Shown here piece by piece: positions 31,501 through 40,065 of a DNA stretch of 64,000 nucleotides. The stretch is from Chloroherpeton thalassium ATCC 35110 (GTDB lineage Bacteria > Bacteroidota > Chlorobiia > Chlorobiales > Chloroherpetonaceae), in NCBI RefSeq assembly GCF_000020525.1, contig NC_011026.1, positions 1 to 64,000 of the forward strand. The letters run 5' to 3'. How positions within the stretch are numbered: position 1 is the first letter of the stretch; every line of letters begins with the position of its first letter. The position numbers were made by a program, and so were the translations under genes. The notes under the pieces were generated by a model that was not told where the DNA came from, ran no database searches, and saw only the letters and a list, made by a program, of their open reading frames with translations.

Positions 31501-32501
31501 TGCGACCTTTCTTTATCAATCGCGCCGCCAACGCTCGCGCCAACCGATACCAAAATGGCTTCTTCGCTTTCCGTCCACAGCCGCGCAGTTGTGCAATCAT
31601 CAAAACCAATAAAGCCCCAAAACTCCGTTCCAATCATAATCGGGACAACCATAATCGATCGAATGTTCTGCGCTAAAAGAATTTCGCGAACATCGTCATC
31701 GGGCATATTTTCCACAATGCCTTTGACGGAATACCCAGATGAAAGCCGCTCTTTCCAATAGGCCAATCCGCCCAAGTAAGGCATATTCTGTAAATCAGGA
31801 TTATGAATTTCTTGAGAAATTCCCGCCAAAGTCCATTCGTATCGTTGGCTGGTTAAAAGCACGCCGGTTTCTTGACATATATGATTTTCAAAAAGATAAA
31901 TTCTATCGACATGCGTGCTTTCTCCCAAAATTTGTAGGCTTTTTAAAAGGGCTGAGCGAAAATCTTGGTTCGTCAAGAGCTCGCGATTTGCATTGGCAGC
32001 CGCTTTCAATAACTCGCTTTTCTGTTGTGCAACTTTTTCCGCCATGGGATAGCGAAAAAGATGAATCGCCAATTCTTCCGATGAAGGCTCTGGGCGAACA
32101 ATCGCATGAAGAAAAACCGATGCGCCATTTACGTGGCGCAGCTGAAACGGGCTGCAAAAAATGCCGTCCGGCTTTTTCTCTCCACACGCCAAATGCTGAA
32201 GATCTCGATTGAATTGCGCCACATCATTTGGCTCAAGCAAGCTTCGAAAGGAAACTTCTTGAGCAAGCAAGGCTTCTTTTGAATAACCCAGCAGCGTTTG
32301 AAAGCGCTCACTAATCGAAGTGATGCTCAGGTCGGTAAGATTTTTCACGTGTATCGTGATGATTTCTTCCGGCTCATTGTGCTCCAGGTGGCTATTCTGC
32401 GCACGGCTTGATTTCTGACTTTGCGCCGCCGCTTCTCCGGTTGAAATCTTGTGATTTAATTCTGCGGGTTCTGTTTTTGAGGCGATGTCCTTCTGCGTCA
32501 T
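28503..32501 (-). CDS. Large multi-PAS/GAF sensor histidine kinase
   Basis: About 1332 residues long, this soluble sensor kinase has, in order, a PAS domain, a GAF domain (about 170-315), then about six PAS/PAC domains and a HisKA domain with His in VSHDLKAPLRAIG near 1117. A HATPase domain with DNGPGID and STGIGLTIVKK follows. The HDLKAPLR box is typical of kinases that pair with Rcp1-like regulators, such as the one directly downstream. The last two PAS domains are near copies (KYKAIFNTIQDVYAEVALDG in both). The ligand or signal is unknown. I chose the ATG at 32501; an in-frame TTG at 32561 would add 20 unlikely residues. Confidence 0.93.
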   Translation of the reverse strand: MTQKDIASKTEPAELNHKISTGEAAAQSQKSSRAQNSHLEHNEPEEIITIHVKNLTDLSITSISERFQTLLGYSKEALLAQEVSFRSLLEPNDVAQFNRDLQHLACGEKKPDGIFCSPFQLRHVNGASVFLHAIVRPEPSSEELAIHLFRYPMAEKVAQQKSELLKAAANANRELLTNQDFRSALLKSLQILGESTHVDRIYLFENHICQETGVLLTSQRYEWTLAGISQEIHNPDLQNMPYLGGLAYWKERLSSGYSVKGIVENMPDDDVREILLAQNIRSIMVVPIMIGTEFWGFIGFDDCTTARLWTESEEAILVSVGASVGGAIDKERSQKALLRSQAKYKSVVENIEEVIFQVDREGKCEFINEAWERITGYKPQKECLGKNLFDFFGNEKNPHFKEIGQGILEGKIPRFYETMQLKTCDGSLRWVELMLLPRCDEPGNIIGLFGTMMDSTKQVQALESLKNSERIYRRISQLISDYAYRLIPLENGEFDFKWLMVGGFYSNLGFLPNEVSEKAWFEFIYPDDRHILDLRDACLRKGEPVTIQLRVETQEGDLIWLEDAASPFLNHETGEIEEIICVISDITMRKRAEKEIRQAHDNLKVIMRTAPFGVVVVGQDQRIRWTNETVKRMARLKETDSLVGRSCSDYFCNGEKNLCPILKYGISDSKCENRFQDIHILKTVNEIVFEGEDVFLETFVDITELKNAQKALEENQQRFSIAADSAGIGVWELDLVTGGMIWDEWMFKLYQKPKEAFHGNFTDWKSALAPGEFERMDPIIQSTIASKSDNDFEMSFEIIWPSGEKRVLKTYGRALKDEAGKAVRLTGINYDITDKTKAEERIRKSQEKYKAIFNTIQDVYAEVALDGTILEISPSIKKISGYSRQEMLGKNIYHFYSNPLERENLRKELFKHGYLNDYEVKLRHLDGAVRTCSFTVSVILDRSGQPKKIVGSMRDITDRKKAEENIRKSEEKYKAIFNTIQDVYAEVALDGSILEITPSIERFTGYSREYLLGKKTSTLYKDPTARDRMVEELSQKGSLVDYEVVFAHKDGSSKMGSFIIGLQYDLNGKPYKLVGSMRDITERKKYEQDILEKEQRYRLLAHDLQKANRELKDFAYIVSHDLKAPLRAIGSLSSWLYSDYVDRLDEEGKETLSLLVGRVKRMHDLIEGILQYSRIGRIKEAFVEIELDLLIDEIVDFLSIPKHISVVKDTSLPNIIAEKTRMMQVFQNLISNAVKYNDKEHGEISIGHVENGETWQFYVKDNGPGIDEKYHEKIFQIFQTLAPRDEHESTGIGLTIVKKIIEMYGGTIAVESTMGKGTTFWIELPKLLNLGA

Positions 32502-32744
32502 AGTACAACTAAAATGAGGGATTACTGGGATTTTCTTTGAAACAACTACTTGCCGAAACAAAATCCTTCGCGCCAGCGCATTTTTCCAGATTGAACTTTC
32601 GACAGGGATTAGCAGGTTGGGAACACCGAAGAATAAGAATATCGTGCTAAATTGTAAAGCGCCGTTTTAGAAAAAACACTGATAATTGCGCAAATTAGAA
32701 CACAATAGATGTTATTTTGTTCATCGCTCAATTTCTGAATAATC

Positions 32745-33167
32745 ATGCAACGCTGCATTCACTTACTTTTAATTGGAAGCTTGTTCGCTTTTTCATTTTC
32801 CTGCAAACCTGATGATCCCAATAAGATTTCAGCCGACGAGGTTCTGAAAAAAGCACAAGAAACGATGGAAATTTCAACAAAATTCGTGCTTCAAGAAAAA
32901 GAGGCTTTCGAGAAAAACTCGGAAGCGCGACTCAAAACCATCCGCGGCGATATCGAAGACATGAAAGCCGCGCTGAGCACCGCCAATGAAACGGCCAGCG
33001 AAATTCAAGCGCAGCTCAACGCTATCGAGAAAAAAGAAGCCGAGCTTGAGGCTTGGCTTGAAAAAATGGAAACCGACGATGCGCTTCAAGGCGCACAACA
33101 GGGATTTCATGCGGCGATGGCGGAACTTGAAAAAGCCAAAGAAAATCTGGAAAAACGCTTGAAATAA
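32745..33167 (+). CDS. Coiled-coil lipoprotein
   Basis: The 140-residue product begins with a lipoprotein signal: hydrophobic core, then lipobox FSFSC with the acylated Cys near residue 20. The rest is a charged, Glu/Lys/Ala-rich region predicted to form one long coiled coil, in the style of Lpp or small periplasmic spacers. No family is recognised. It precedes the WG-repeat lipoprotein by about 100 bases and may share its promoter. It is divergent from the multi-PAS kinase gene. Confidence 0.75.
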   Translation: MQRCIHLLLIGSLFAFSFSCKPDDPNKISADEVLKKAQETMEISTKFVLQEKEAFEKNSEARLKTIRGDIEDMKAALSTANETASEIQAQLNAIEKKEAELEAWLEKMETDDALQGAQQGFHAAMAELEKAKENLEKRLK

Positions 33168-33270
33168 CGCCAATTTAGCCTACTTATTTGCAATTTCTTT
33201 GCATTTCTACGATATTCAAACCGTTTTTTTTACTGCTATTTACTTTTTTATAATTGAATTTTTGCTACTC

Positions 33271-34368
33271 ATGAAAGTTCTTCGCTGGTTGATTTTTGGC
33301 ATTTTCCTTATGTATATGGGCGCTTGCTCCCAAAACAATCCTCCAAAATCAGATGTCCCTGTTGAAAAACGAAACTTGTTTGTCGCAAATGTAGATGAAC
33401 TTTACGGTTTTATAGACGAGCAGGGCAACATGCTTATTCCGCCAAAGTTTGACATTGCCTATCGATTCAAAAATGGGTTTGCGCCCGTTAGAGTGGGCGA
33501 CAAATGGGGATTTATTGACAAGTCAGGCGCGTACTTGATAGAACCGACTTACTCACAAGTAACGCCCTTTCGCTATGGATTTGCCCGCGTTCAAGTGGAT
33601 GATAAATGGGGTTATGTGGATTCGACAGGCAAGCTGGTATTTCAGCCAATTTATGATGTTGCCAATCAGTTTTCCGAAGGACTTGCGGTGGTTTGCCTCG
33701 ATGGAAAATTCGGCGCGATTAACCGCAATGGAACGCTTGTTATTCAACCAAAATTTGAAAAAGCCTATCATTTTTTGCAAGGCATGGCCGTGGTTAGGCT
33801 TGATGGCAACTGGGGCTACATTGATTCCACAGGAAAAATGGTTGTGCCGGCTAAGTTTGAAAAAGCTGAAAATTTCAGTCAAGGCCGCGCAATGGTGCAA
33901 TTGGGTGATAAATGGGGATTTATTGATAAGTCGGGAGCATTTATTGCCGAGCCTCAGTACGACGACGCCTGGATTTTTCTTGATGGGCTCGCCCGCGTGA
34001 AAAAAGATGGCAAATGGGGCTATATCGACTCCACCGGAAACATGGCTATTCAGCCGCAGTTTGAACAAGCCTTGAACTTTACGAACGGGACGGCTCGAAT
34101 CGCAGAAAATGGCAAATGGGGCTACATTGATAAATCTGGCAAAGTGATCATCCAACCGCAGTTTGAGAACGCCATGCCATTTAGCGAAGGACTTGCACAA
34201 GTGATGGTTGATGGCAAATGGGGCTACATTGATTCCACAGGAAGCATGATCATTCAGCCGCAATTTGATAAAGCATCAAATTTTGAGGAAGGCGTGGCGC
34301 TCGTCATCACCGATGGCGTCTCCGGCTACATTCAAAAATCCGGCAACTATATTTGGCACGGGAAATGA
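33271..34368 (+). CDS. WG-repeat lipoprotein
   Basis: The product of 365 residues is a lipoprotein (signal ending MGACSQNNP) made almost wholly of WG repeats of about 34 residues, each with the core WGYIDSTG or WGFIDKSG followed by a QPQF-type motif. I count nine full repeats and one short C-terminal repeat. WG repeats fold as beta structures and are thought to bind proteins or surface ligands. No enzyme motif is present. I chose the ATG at 33271 because it directly precedes the signal peptide; the longer frame from 33199 would put 24 extra hydrophobic residues before it. Confidence 0.88.
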   Translation: MKVLRWLIFGIFLMYMGACSQNNPPKSDVPVEKRNLFVANVDELYGFIDEQGNMLIPPKFDIAYRFKNGFAPVRVGDKWGFIDKSGAYLIEPTYSQVTPFRYGFARVQVDDKWGYVDSTGKLVFQPIYDVANQFSEGLAVVCLDGKFGAINRNGTLVIQPKFEKAYHFLQGMAVVRLDGNWGYIDSTGKMVVPAKFEKAENFSQGRAMVQLGDKWGFIDKSGAFIAEPQYDDAWIFLDGLARVKKDGKWGYIDSTGNMAIQPQFEQALNFTNGTARIAENGKWGYIDKSGKVIIQPQFENAMPFSEGLAQVMVDGKWGYIDSTGSMIIQPQFDKASNFEEGVALVITDGVSGYIQKSGNYIWHGK

Positions 34369-34500
34369 CATGCTGAAGCGGTTCAGAATTTTTACCGCAC
34401 CGATAAAAAAACAATTTCGAAGCGGCTGTTTAACGAATTTTCAATTTTTTCCGATTTTTGATCGGAAATTCTGTTACAAACGCAAGTGATTTTTAAGGCG

Positions 34501-35304
34501 ATGCGCAATTTTCAGATTTTCTTGGTCATTTTTTTCTGCTTGACACAAACGGCACAAGCCGGCGACAAAAGCGTCGGCGAAACGCTCGGCGACGACGCAA
34601 CAGAATATTACAAAGATATGAAGCGCATTTTTTCCTCTCCCGCGCGCTTCAGCACAACGCAGTGGCTTGTGCTGGGTTCAGCACTTGGCGCAACGGCTTC
34701 GGCGTATTTGGTTGAAGAAGATGTTCGCGCGTTCGCTCAGGAAAACCACACGCCGTTTTTAGACGCGTTGATGCCCGTTGGCGATTACTATGGCCGAATG
34801 GTGAGCAGCACTGCGCTCAGTTCCGTGATTTACCTTGGTGGGTTGACGTTTGACGATCGCGAAACGCGCCTGACTGGACGCGCTGCCATCGAAGCCGTAA
34901 CCTTCTCGCTGGCGATTACCGGCGTGATGAAAGTGCTCTTTGGCCGCAGCCGACCTTACACGGAGCATGGCCACGCACAATTCAATTGGCTTGAGACGCA
35001 AGAACAATTTCTGTCGTTTCCCTCAGGACATTCCACCGCAGCTTTTGCGCTCTCTTCGGCGCTCAGCGTGCGCATCGACCGGCCTTGGGCAACCGCCGGC
35101 CTTTACAGCCTTGCTGCGATCACGCTGCTAAACCGCATGTATGACGATAAACATTGGCTTTCAGACACCGTTATGGGCGCTGCGATTGGCACGGCTATTG
35201 GCATCGCCGTTGGGAAAATGGTCAACAAAGAAGCGGAGCAAACCGGCGACGAAAAAGTCTCGGGTGCTCCGCTTGAAGTTCCGATTGTTTCGGTTTCTTT
35301 TTGA
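34501..35304 (+). CDS. PAP2-family membrane phosphatase
   Basis: The protein of about 267 residues has a signal peptide (cleavage near AQAGD) and membrane segments with the three PAP2 motifs: KVLFGRSRP (KxxxxxxRP), FPSGHST (PSGH) and SDTVMGAAIG with the preceding HWL (SRxxxxxHxxxD type). Members dephosphorylate phosphatidic acid, undecaprenyl diphosphate or related lipids on the periplasmic side. Which of these is used here cannot be told. A GTG at 34486 is an alternative start. It ends 18 bases from the end of convergent hemL. Confidence 0.88.
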   Translation: MRNFQIFLVIFFCLTQTAQAGDKSVGETLGDDATEYYKDMKRIFSSPARFSTTQWLVLGSALGATASAYLVEEDVRAFAQENHTPFLDALMPVGDYYGRMVSSTALSSVIYLGGLTFDDRETRLTGRAAIEAVTFSLAITGVMKVLFGRSRPYTEHGHAQFNWLETQEQFLSFPSGHSTAAFALSSALSVRIDRPWATAGLYSLAAITLLNRMYDDKHWLSDTVMGAAIGTAIGIAVGKMVNKEAEQTGDEKVSGAPLEVPIVSVSF

Positions 35305-35322
35305 AGAACCGACTACAACATC

Positions 35323-36621
35323 TTACTTGCCGTAAGCCAATTTAAGCGCGTTGTAGTTCGCCTCGATGGTCTTCTGAAGATCTTCTTCCGTGTGCATCGT
35401 TGAGATGAACATGGCTTCGAACTGAGAGCAAGCAAGATAAATGCCGCTTTCAAGCATCGAGTTGAAGTATGTGGCAAACTTCGCCGTGTCGGAGCTATTC
35501 GCAGTTTCAAAATCAACCACTTCTTTGTCGGTGAAGAAGAGGCAAGACATTGAACCCACGCGGGTTTGGCAAAGGTTGAGGCCAAGTTTTTCAAGGTTGC
35601 TCTTGAAGCCTTCTTCAATTATCACGGCTTTTTTCTCAAGTTCAGGATATGGATTTTCCTCAGCCAAAATCTTGATGGTTGCCAAACCGGCGCTCATGGC
35701 AAGCGGGTTGCCGGAAAGCGTGCCAGCCTGATAAACCGTGCCGACCGGAGAAACATGCTCCATGATTTCTTTCTTGCCGCCGTAAGCACCCACTGGAAGA
35801 CCACCGCCGATGATTTTACCCATAGTGGTAAGATCCGGTGTAATGCCATAAACTTCCTGTGCACCGCCGAGTGCCACGCGGAAGCCAGTCATGACTTCGT
35901 CGAAAATCAACACAATGCCTTCTTTGTCGCAAAGCTCGCGAAGTGCAACCAAGAACTCTTTCTTGGAAGGCACCACACCCATGTTGCCGCCGACAGCCTC
36001 GATGATAATCGCCGCGACGTTGCCTTTGTTGCTGTCAACAAGAGCGCGAACGGATTCGATGTCGTTGTAAGTGGCATTGAGCGTATCTTTTGCGGTGCCT
36101 TCGGTCACGCCAGGGCTGCTTGGCGCGCCAAGTGTCAATGCACCAGAACCGGCTTTGATGAGGAAGCTATCGCCATGACCGTGATAGCAGCCTTCAAATT
36201 TGATGATTTTTTCACGCTTGGTGTAGCCACGAGCCAAACGAATCGCCGACATGGTGGCTTCTGTTCCGCTATTTACCATGCGAACCATTTCAACGGAAGG
36301 AACAACTTTTATGATCAGCTCAGCAAGCTCGATTTCCAATTCGGTTGGTGCGCCGAAGCTTGTACCGTGCGCTTTCATGGTGCGCTCGATAGCTTCAATA
36401 ACGCGTGGATGTGAATGGCCTAAAATGAAAGGCCCCCATGAACCGACATAATCAATGTAGCTATTGCCGTCTACGTCGATCATTCTGGCGCCTTCGCCTT
36501 TGGTAACGAAAACAGGTGTGCCGCCCACAGAATTGAATGCGCGAACCGGGGAGTTGACACCACCAGGAATTACTTTCTTTGCTCTTTCAAAGAGCGCTGC
36601 TGAAGTTTTCAAATTTAGCAT
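35323..36621 (-). CDS. hemL: Glutamate-1-semialdehyde 2,1-aminomutase
   Basis: HemL converts glutamate-1-semialdehyde to 5-aminolevulinate, the last step of the C5 route to heme, bacteriochlorophyll and cobalamin. The 432-residue protein is a full-length PLP fold-type I enzyme: [18 protein letters not shown] near residue 118, [10 protein letters not shown] near 239, and the PLP lysine in [13 protein letters not shown] near 268. No other tetrapyrrole gene lies close by. The long antisense frame over it (35566-36414) looks like a shadow of this gene. Confidence 0.97.
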   Translation of the reverse strand: MLNLKTSAALFERAKKVIPGGVNSPVRAFNSVGGTPVFVTKGEGARMIDVDGNSYIDYVGSWGPFILGHSHPRVIEAIERTMKAHGTSFGAPTELEIELAELIIKVVPSVEMVRMVNSGTEATMSAIRLARGYTKREKIIKFEGCYHGHGDSFLIKAGSGALTLGAPSSPGVTEGTAKDTLNATYNDIESVRALVDSNKGNVAAIIIEAVGGNMGVVPSKKEFLVALRELCDKEGIVLIFDEVMTGFRVALGGAQEVYGITPDLTTMGKIIGGGLPVGAYGGKKEIMEHVSPVGTVYQAGTLSGNPLAMSAGLATIKILAEENPYPELEKKAVIIEEGFKSNLEKLGLNLCQTRVGSMSCLFFTDKEVVDFETANSSDTAKFATYFNSMLESGIYLACSQFEAMFISTMHTEEDLQKTIEANYNALKLAYGK

Positions 36622-37079
36622 GTTTATAGAAGGTCTTTTTTTTAGAGATATGCTATCAGAACAAATTTTGGTTTTTCATGTTGGCAAGCAGACGCGCTTA
36701 ATATATGCTATCATTAAAATTGCTGCGAAAACAGCCCTTGCACCTACTGCAAACTTGCCTCATTTAAAACGCACTGAAAATAGAGAGAAAGTATTACAGT
36801 CGCAAGCCCTTGCACAGCGTAAAAACATTTCTTTTCAGGTTCTTTTTTTGCGTGCAAAACGCATCCTGAAGCTGAATTCGGCAAGGTTAATTGTTCTTAA
36901 GGAAAATCATTGAAAAATCATTAATTTGATTCAACATTATAGATCACCACATTATCAAACACACCGCGCGCCCCCTGCGCAACCGACAAAATGAGGGAGA
37001 ATGGCGTCAATCGATGATGACATTTAGATATAATGATTTATGAGGAAATAGCATGGTAGAATTTTAGTAGAGAACAATC
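36622..37079. other. 458-base divergent spacer between hemL and the TPR gene
   Basis: The region must hold promoters for hemL (reverse) and for the TPR-GGDEF gene (forward). A forward reading frame runs through it from inside hemL, but it has no ribosome binding site or family pattern. A weak GGGAGAATGG occurs near 37000. No RNA gene, terminator or repeat was seen. Confidence 0.4.
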
Positions 37080-38798
37080 ATGAAAATCTCAACTACACAG
37101 TCAAAGATCGATAATATTAAGAAACGGCTGGATTCCAACATCGATGAAAAAGAGCGCGTAGACTTGCTGGTTTCTCTTGCCGAAACGATTCACATCACCA
37201 ACACGCAATATGCACTTGACTTAGGAAAACGCGCCTGCGATCAGGCCAAAGAATTGTGCTACAAAAAAGGTCAAGCCAAAGGCTTGTGCATTATTGGCAA
37301 ATGCCTCTGGCGGCTTTCGAACAATGAAGAAGCCCTCACCCACTTACTCGAATCCCTTTGGACATTTGAAGAAATCGGCGAACGCACCGGCGAGGCCAAA
37401 GCCCTTATGGCAATGGGCGTTGTTCTAAAAAGCCTGAGCGATTTCGAACAGGCCATCGGCTATTTTTTCCAAAGTCTTCGAATTTTGGAGGAAGTCAACG
37501 ATAAAGTTAGCCAAGCCGAAGTGATGAACAACATCGGCAACGTGTTTAAAAATCTGAACAATTACTACGAAGCGCTGCCCTATTACCAACAAAGTTTAGC
37601 TATTCTCGAGTCCGCAAATGAAAAACATGGGATGGCACTTGCTCTTAACAACATCGGCTACGTGCACTACGCGTTAGGCAAATATGATGAAGCGTTGCCC
37701 TATTTTCAGCAAAGTATTAAGTATGCAAAAGAAATCGGCGATGCCATTGCAGAGTCTGAAGCGCTGAACAACATGGGCATGGTTTATGAAAAAATTGTTG
37801 ACGACCAAACGGCGCTGGATATTTATTTCAAAAGCCTTTTGAAATCGCAGGAAATCGGCGATCGCTATGGAGAAGCGCGCGTGCTGCTTTCCATTGGGAT
37901 GCAGTACGCCAAAAATAAAGACATTGAAAGCGCAGAGCAGTATTTGCAAGAATCGACCTTGATTGCGGAGGCCGTTAAAGCAAGAAGCATTATGTGCCAA
38001 GCGTATCGCGCCCTTGCCAATGTTTATGAGCAGAAAAAAGATTTTGAGCGAGCGTTAGGCTACTATAAGGCGTTCGATAGCATCAAAGAAGAGCTTTTAA
38101 GTAAAGACATCACGGGAAAAATCAACGCACTTAAGCAGAATTTTGAGCTTCACACCGTTCAAAAAGAACTCGAGCTATTCCGCACCAAAAATGAAGAGTT
38201 GATAGGCGCTTTTCGCGACTTGCAATCGCTCAATATTTCACTTCAAGCCGAGCTTGATTTAAAGACACGCGTTGTGAATGAACTTCGTTCTAAAAATGAC
38301 GCAAAAGATGCTGAACCACGAAAAGACTTTTTAACAAACCTTTACACCCTGCGCGCCGTTTCTCCAAAGTTGAAACATTTGTTTGATTCTGCCAAGCGGC
38401 AAGGAAAAGAGCTAAGTATAGCAGTTATTGAAATTGACTTGTTTAAACAAATCAACAGCCGCTATCCAAGCCAAATCATGAGTGAAGTTTTAAAAAAAGT
38501 GGCCCAAATTCTAAAGGAGCATATCCGAACAGAAGACATTTTGGTACGCTATCTTGGCAGTTCTTTTGTGCTACTGATGCCCGATTTGCCAGCTGTTCGT
38601 GCTTTTATTATTTGTGAAAAAATGCGCCAGGCCGTTGAGTCGTTTCGCTGGGGCATGCTGGCTTCTGGACTAAAAATAACCGTGAGTTTCGGCTTAGCCG
38701 ACGATCTAAAAGTGCCGAGCTATGAAAAGCTCATTCGCTTAGCCGAAATGAAGCTTCAACAAACCGAGCGCTCAGGCGGCAACCAAGTCAGGAGCTAA
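37080..38798 (+). CDS. TPR protein with a degenerate GGDEF domain
   Basis: The 572-residue cytoplasmic protein has about seven or eight tetratricopeptide repeats (residues 15-350, with repeated ALNNIGYVHYALGKYDEALP-type units), a coiled coil (about 355-405), and a C-terminal domain with the GGDEF fold: VIEIDLFKQINSRY then RYLGSSFVLLMPD near 490. In active diguanylate cyclases that second motif reads RYGGDEF; here it is LGSSF, so cyclic-di-GMP synthesis is unlikely. The fold also resembles the output region of class III-like nucleotide cyclases. A scaffold or sensor role is inferred. Confidence 0.85.
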   Translation: MKISTTQSKIDNIKKRLDSNIDEKERVDLLVSLAETIHITNTQYALDLGKRACDQAKELCYKKGQAKGLCIIGKCLWRLSNNEEALTHLLESLWTFEEIGERTGEAKALMAMGVVLKSLSDFEQAIGYFFQSLRILEEVNDKVSQAEVMNNIGNVFKNLNNYYEALPYYQQSLAILESANEKHGMALALNNIGYVHYALGKYDEALPYFQQSIKYAKEIGDAIAESEALNNMGMVYEKIVDDQTALDIYFKSLLKSQEIGDRYGEARVLLSIGMQYAKNKDIESAEQYLQESTLIAEAVKARSIMCQAYRALANVYEQKKDFERALGYYKAFDSIKEELLSKDITGKINALKQNFELHTVQKELELFRTKNEELIGAFRDLQSLNISLQAELDLKTRVVNELRSKNDAKDAEPRKDFLTNLYTLRAVSPKLKHLFDSAKRQGKELSIAVIEIDLFKQINSRYPSQIMSEVLKKVAQILKEHIRTEDILVRYLGSSFVLLMPDLPAVRAFIICEKMRQAVESFRWGMLASGLKITVSFGLADDLKVPSYEKLIRLAEMKLQQTERSGGNQVRS

Positions 38799-38860
38799 GC
38801 TTTTTATTGACAAATTGCCAAATTGATTGGGAAAAAAAGTTTTTTTGAATAATTTAATTT

Positions 38861-38888
38861 TTGACAGTTGTATGTATATGGCTATGGT
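38861..38888 (+). promoter_or_regulatory. Possible promoter and long leader before plsY
   Basis: TTGACA (38861-38866) and TATGGT (38883-38888) are spaced 16 bases apart, close to a sigma-70 consensus. If used, the transcript would have a leader of about 260 bases before the plsY ATG at 39153. The rest of the 354-base spacer shows nothing else I can name. This lineage often uses different promoter elements, so confidence is low. Confidence 0.3.
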
Positions 38889-39152
38889 TGTTTTAGAACT
38901 TTTGAGTTAAAAATGCGTATGTTAGGCACGAACTTATCCATTACGAACACTTCCCCAAATTGTAAATTAAAACCAGTTATTTGCTGCTTGAAGGCTAATT
39001 TCCGAAAAGTAGTATTGTTTTAGCTGTTAGGTTAAAAGCAGCTCTATTTAAGATAGGTGCGCAAACGAAGCAGCGAGCGCCAAGCAAAAGTATTGTATTG
39101 TTAAACATGTTTATTATTTAGAAATCACGCGAAATCAAAAAGAGTTATTATT

Positions 39153-39866
39153 ATGCTTTCAGTTATCACTATTCTTGTTGTAAGTTATTTGATAGGGTCG
39201 ATTCCGACAAGCATTCTTGTTAGCAAATTTGTGAAGGGAATTGACATTCGCGAATTTGGGAGCGGCAATGCCGGCGGCACGAACGTGTTTCGTGTGTTGG
39301 GGTGGCAAGCCGGTTTATTTGTCACCCTTTTTGATATGCTCAAAGGCGTAGCCGTTGTTTTGTGGGTTGTCGCCTATTTTGAACTGAATCAATTAGACCA
39401 AATGCCTGACATCAATCGCGTTGCGCTTCAATTGCTTGCAGGCATTAGCGCCATGATCGGGCATGTTTATACTATTTTCGCTGGATTTAAAGGAGGCAAA
39501 GGCGTTAGCACGGCTGCCGGCATTATGATTGGCATCGCACCGGTTACCATGCTAATCGTTTTGGGCGTTTTCTTCACGGTGATGCTCAGCTCGCGCTACG
39601 TGTCGCTTTCTTCCATGATTGCTGCGCTCAGCTTTCCTGTTACCATTGCGATTCGCAAGTATATTTTTGAGCTTGGCAACGGGTTAGACTATTATGTCAA
39701 TATTTTCGGCACAAGCCATCACATTCACGACAGCCTCGATTATCATCTCATGATTTTCGGAGCACTTGTCGCCTTGACGATTGTCTACACCCACCGCGCA
39801 AATATTCAGCGATTGCGACTCGGGACGGAAAATCGCGTGAATTTATTTAGCAAAAAAGAAAAGTAA
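39153..39866 (+). CDS. plsY: Glycerol-3-phosphate acyltransferase PlsY
   Basis: PlsY transfers an acyl group from acyl phosphate to glycerol-3-phosphate, giving lysophosphatidic acid at the inner membrane. The 237-residue protein has the family motifs [30 protein letters not shown] and [13 protein letters not shown], with several membrane helices. It is slightly longer than the typical 200 residues owing to an extended last cytoplasmic loop (about 170-205). gpsA, which supplies its substrate, follows after a 200-base gap containing an inverted repeat. Confidence 0.96.
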   Translation: MLSVITILVVSYLIGSIPTSILVSKFVKGIDIREFGSGNAGGTNVFRVLGWQAGLFVTLFDMLKGVAVVLWVVAYFELNQLDQMPDINRVALQLLAGISAMIGHVYTIFAGFKGGKGVSTAAGIMIGIAPVTMLIVLGVFFTVMLSSRYVSLSSMIAALSFPVTIAIRKYIFELGNGLDYYVNIFGTSHHIHDSLDYHLMIFGALVALTIVYTHRANIQRLRLGTENRVNLFSKKEK

Positions 39867-39898
39867 CGTGTAGCTTAAAAGCTCCGATTAATTTTCGC

Positions 39899-40041
39899 AG
39901 CAGAGATTTAGGTTATCTCAAAAGCAAAGTCACCCAAGAAGCATTTGCTCAAAAATGGAAGCGCGTAAAAAAGCACTTCTGGCTTGAAAAAGCTTCGTTT
40001 CGTTCGAACTTAACGGCTTTTGAGATAGCCTTTTCTCTGCT
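39899..40041. repeat. Long imperfect inverted repeat between plsY and gpsA
   Basis: The left arm (39899-39925, AGCAGAG...TCTCAAAAGC) matches the reverse complement of the right arm (40016-40041) at about 22 of 27 positions. The arms enclose about 90 bases. No reading frame is present. It could be a short MITE-like element or a large RNA hairpin in the gpsA leader, ending 25 bases before the gpsA ATG. Confidence 0.55.
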
Positions 40042-40065
40042 TTTGAATTGATAGACACGATCAGG

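Noticed and set aside
35566-36414. Forward reading frame of 282 codons opposite hemL
   Set aside because: No ribosome binding site and no recognisable domain; hemL is complete on the other strand.
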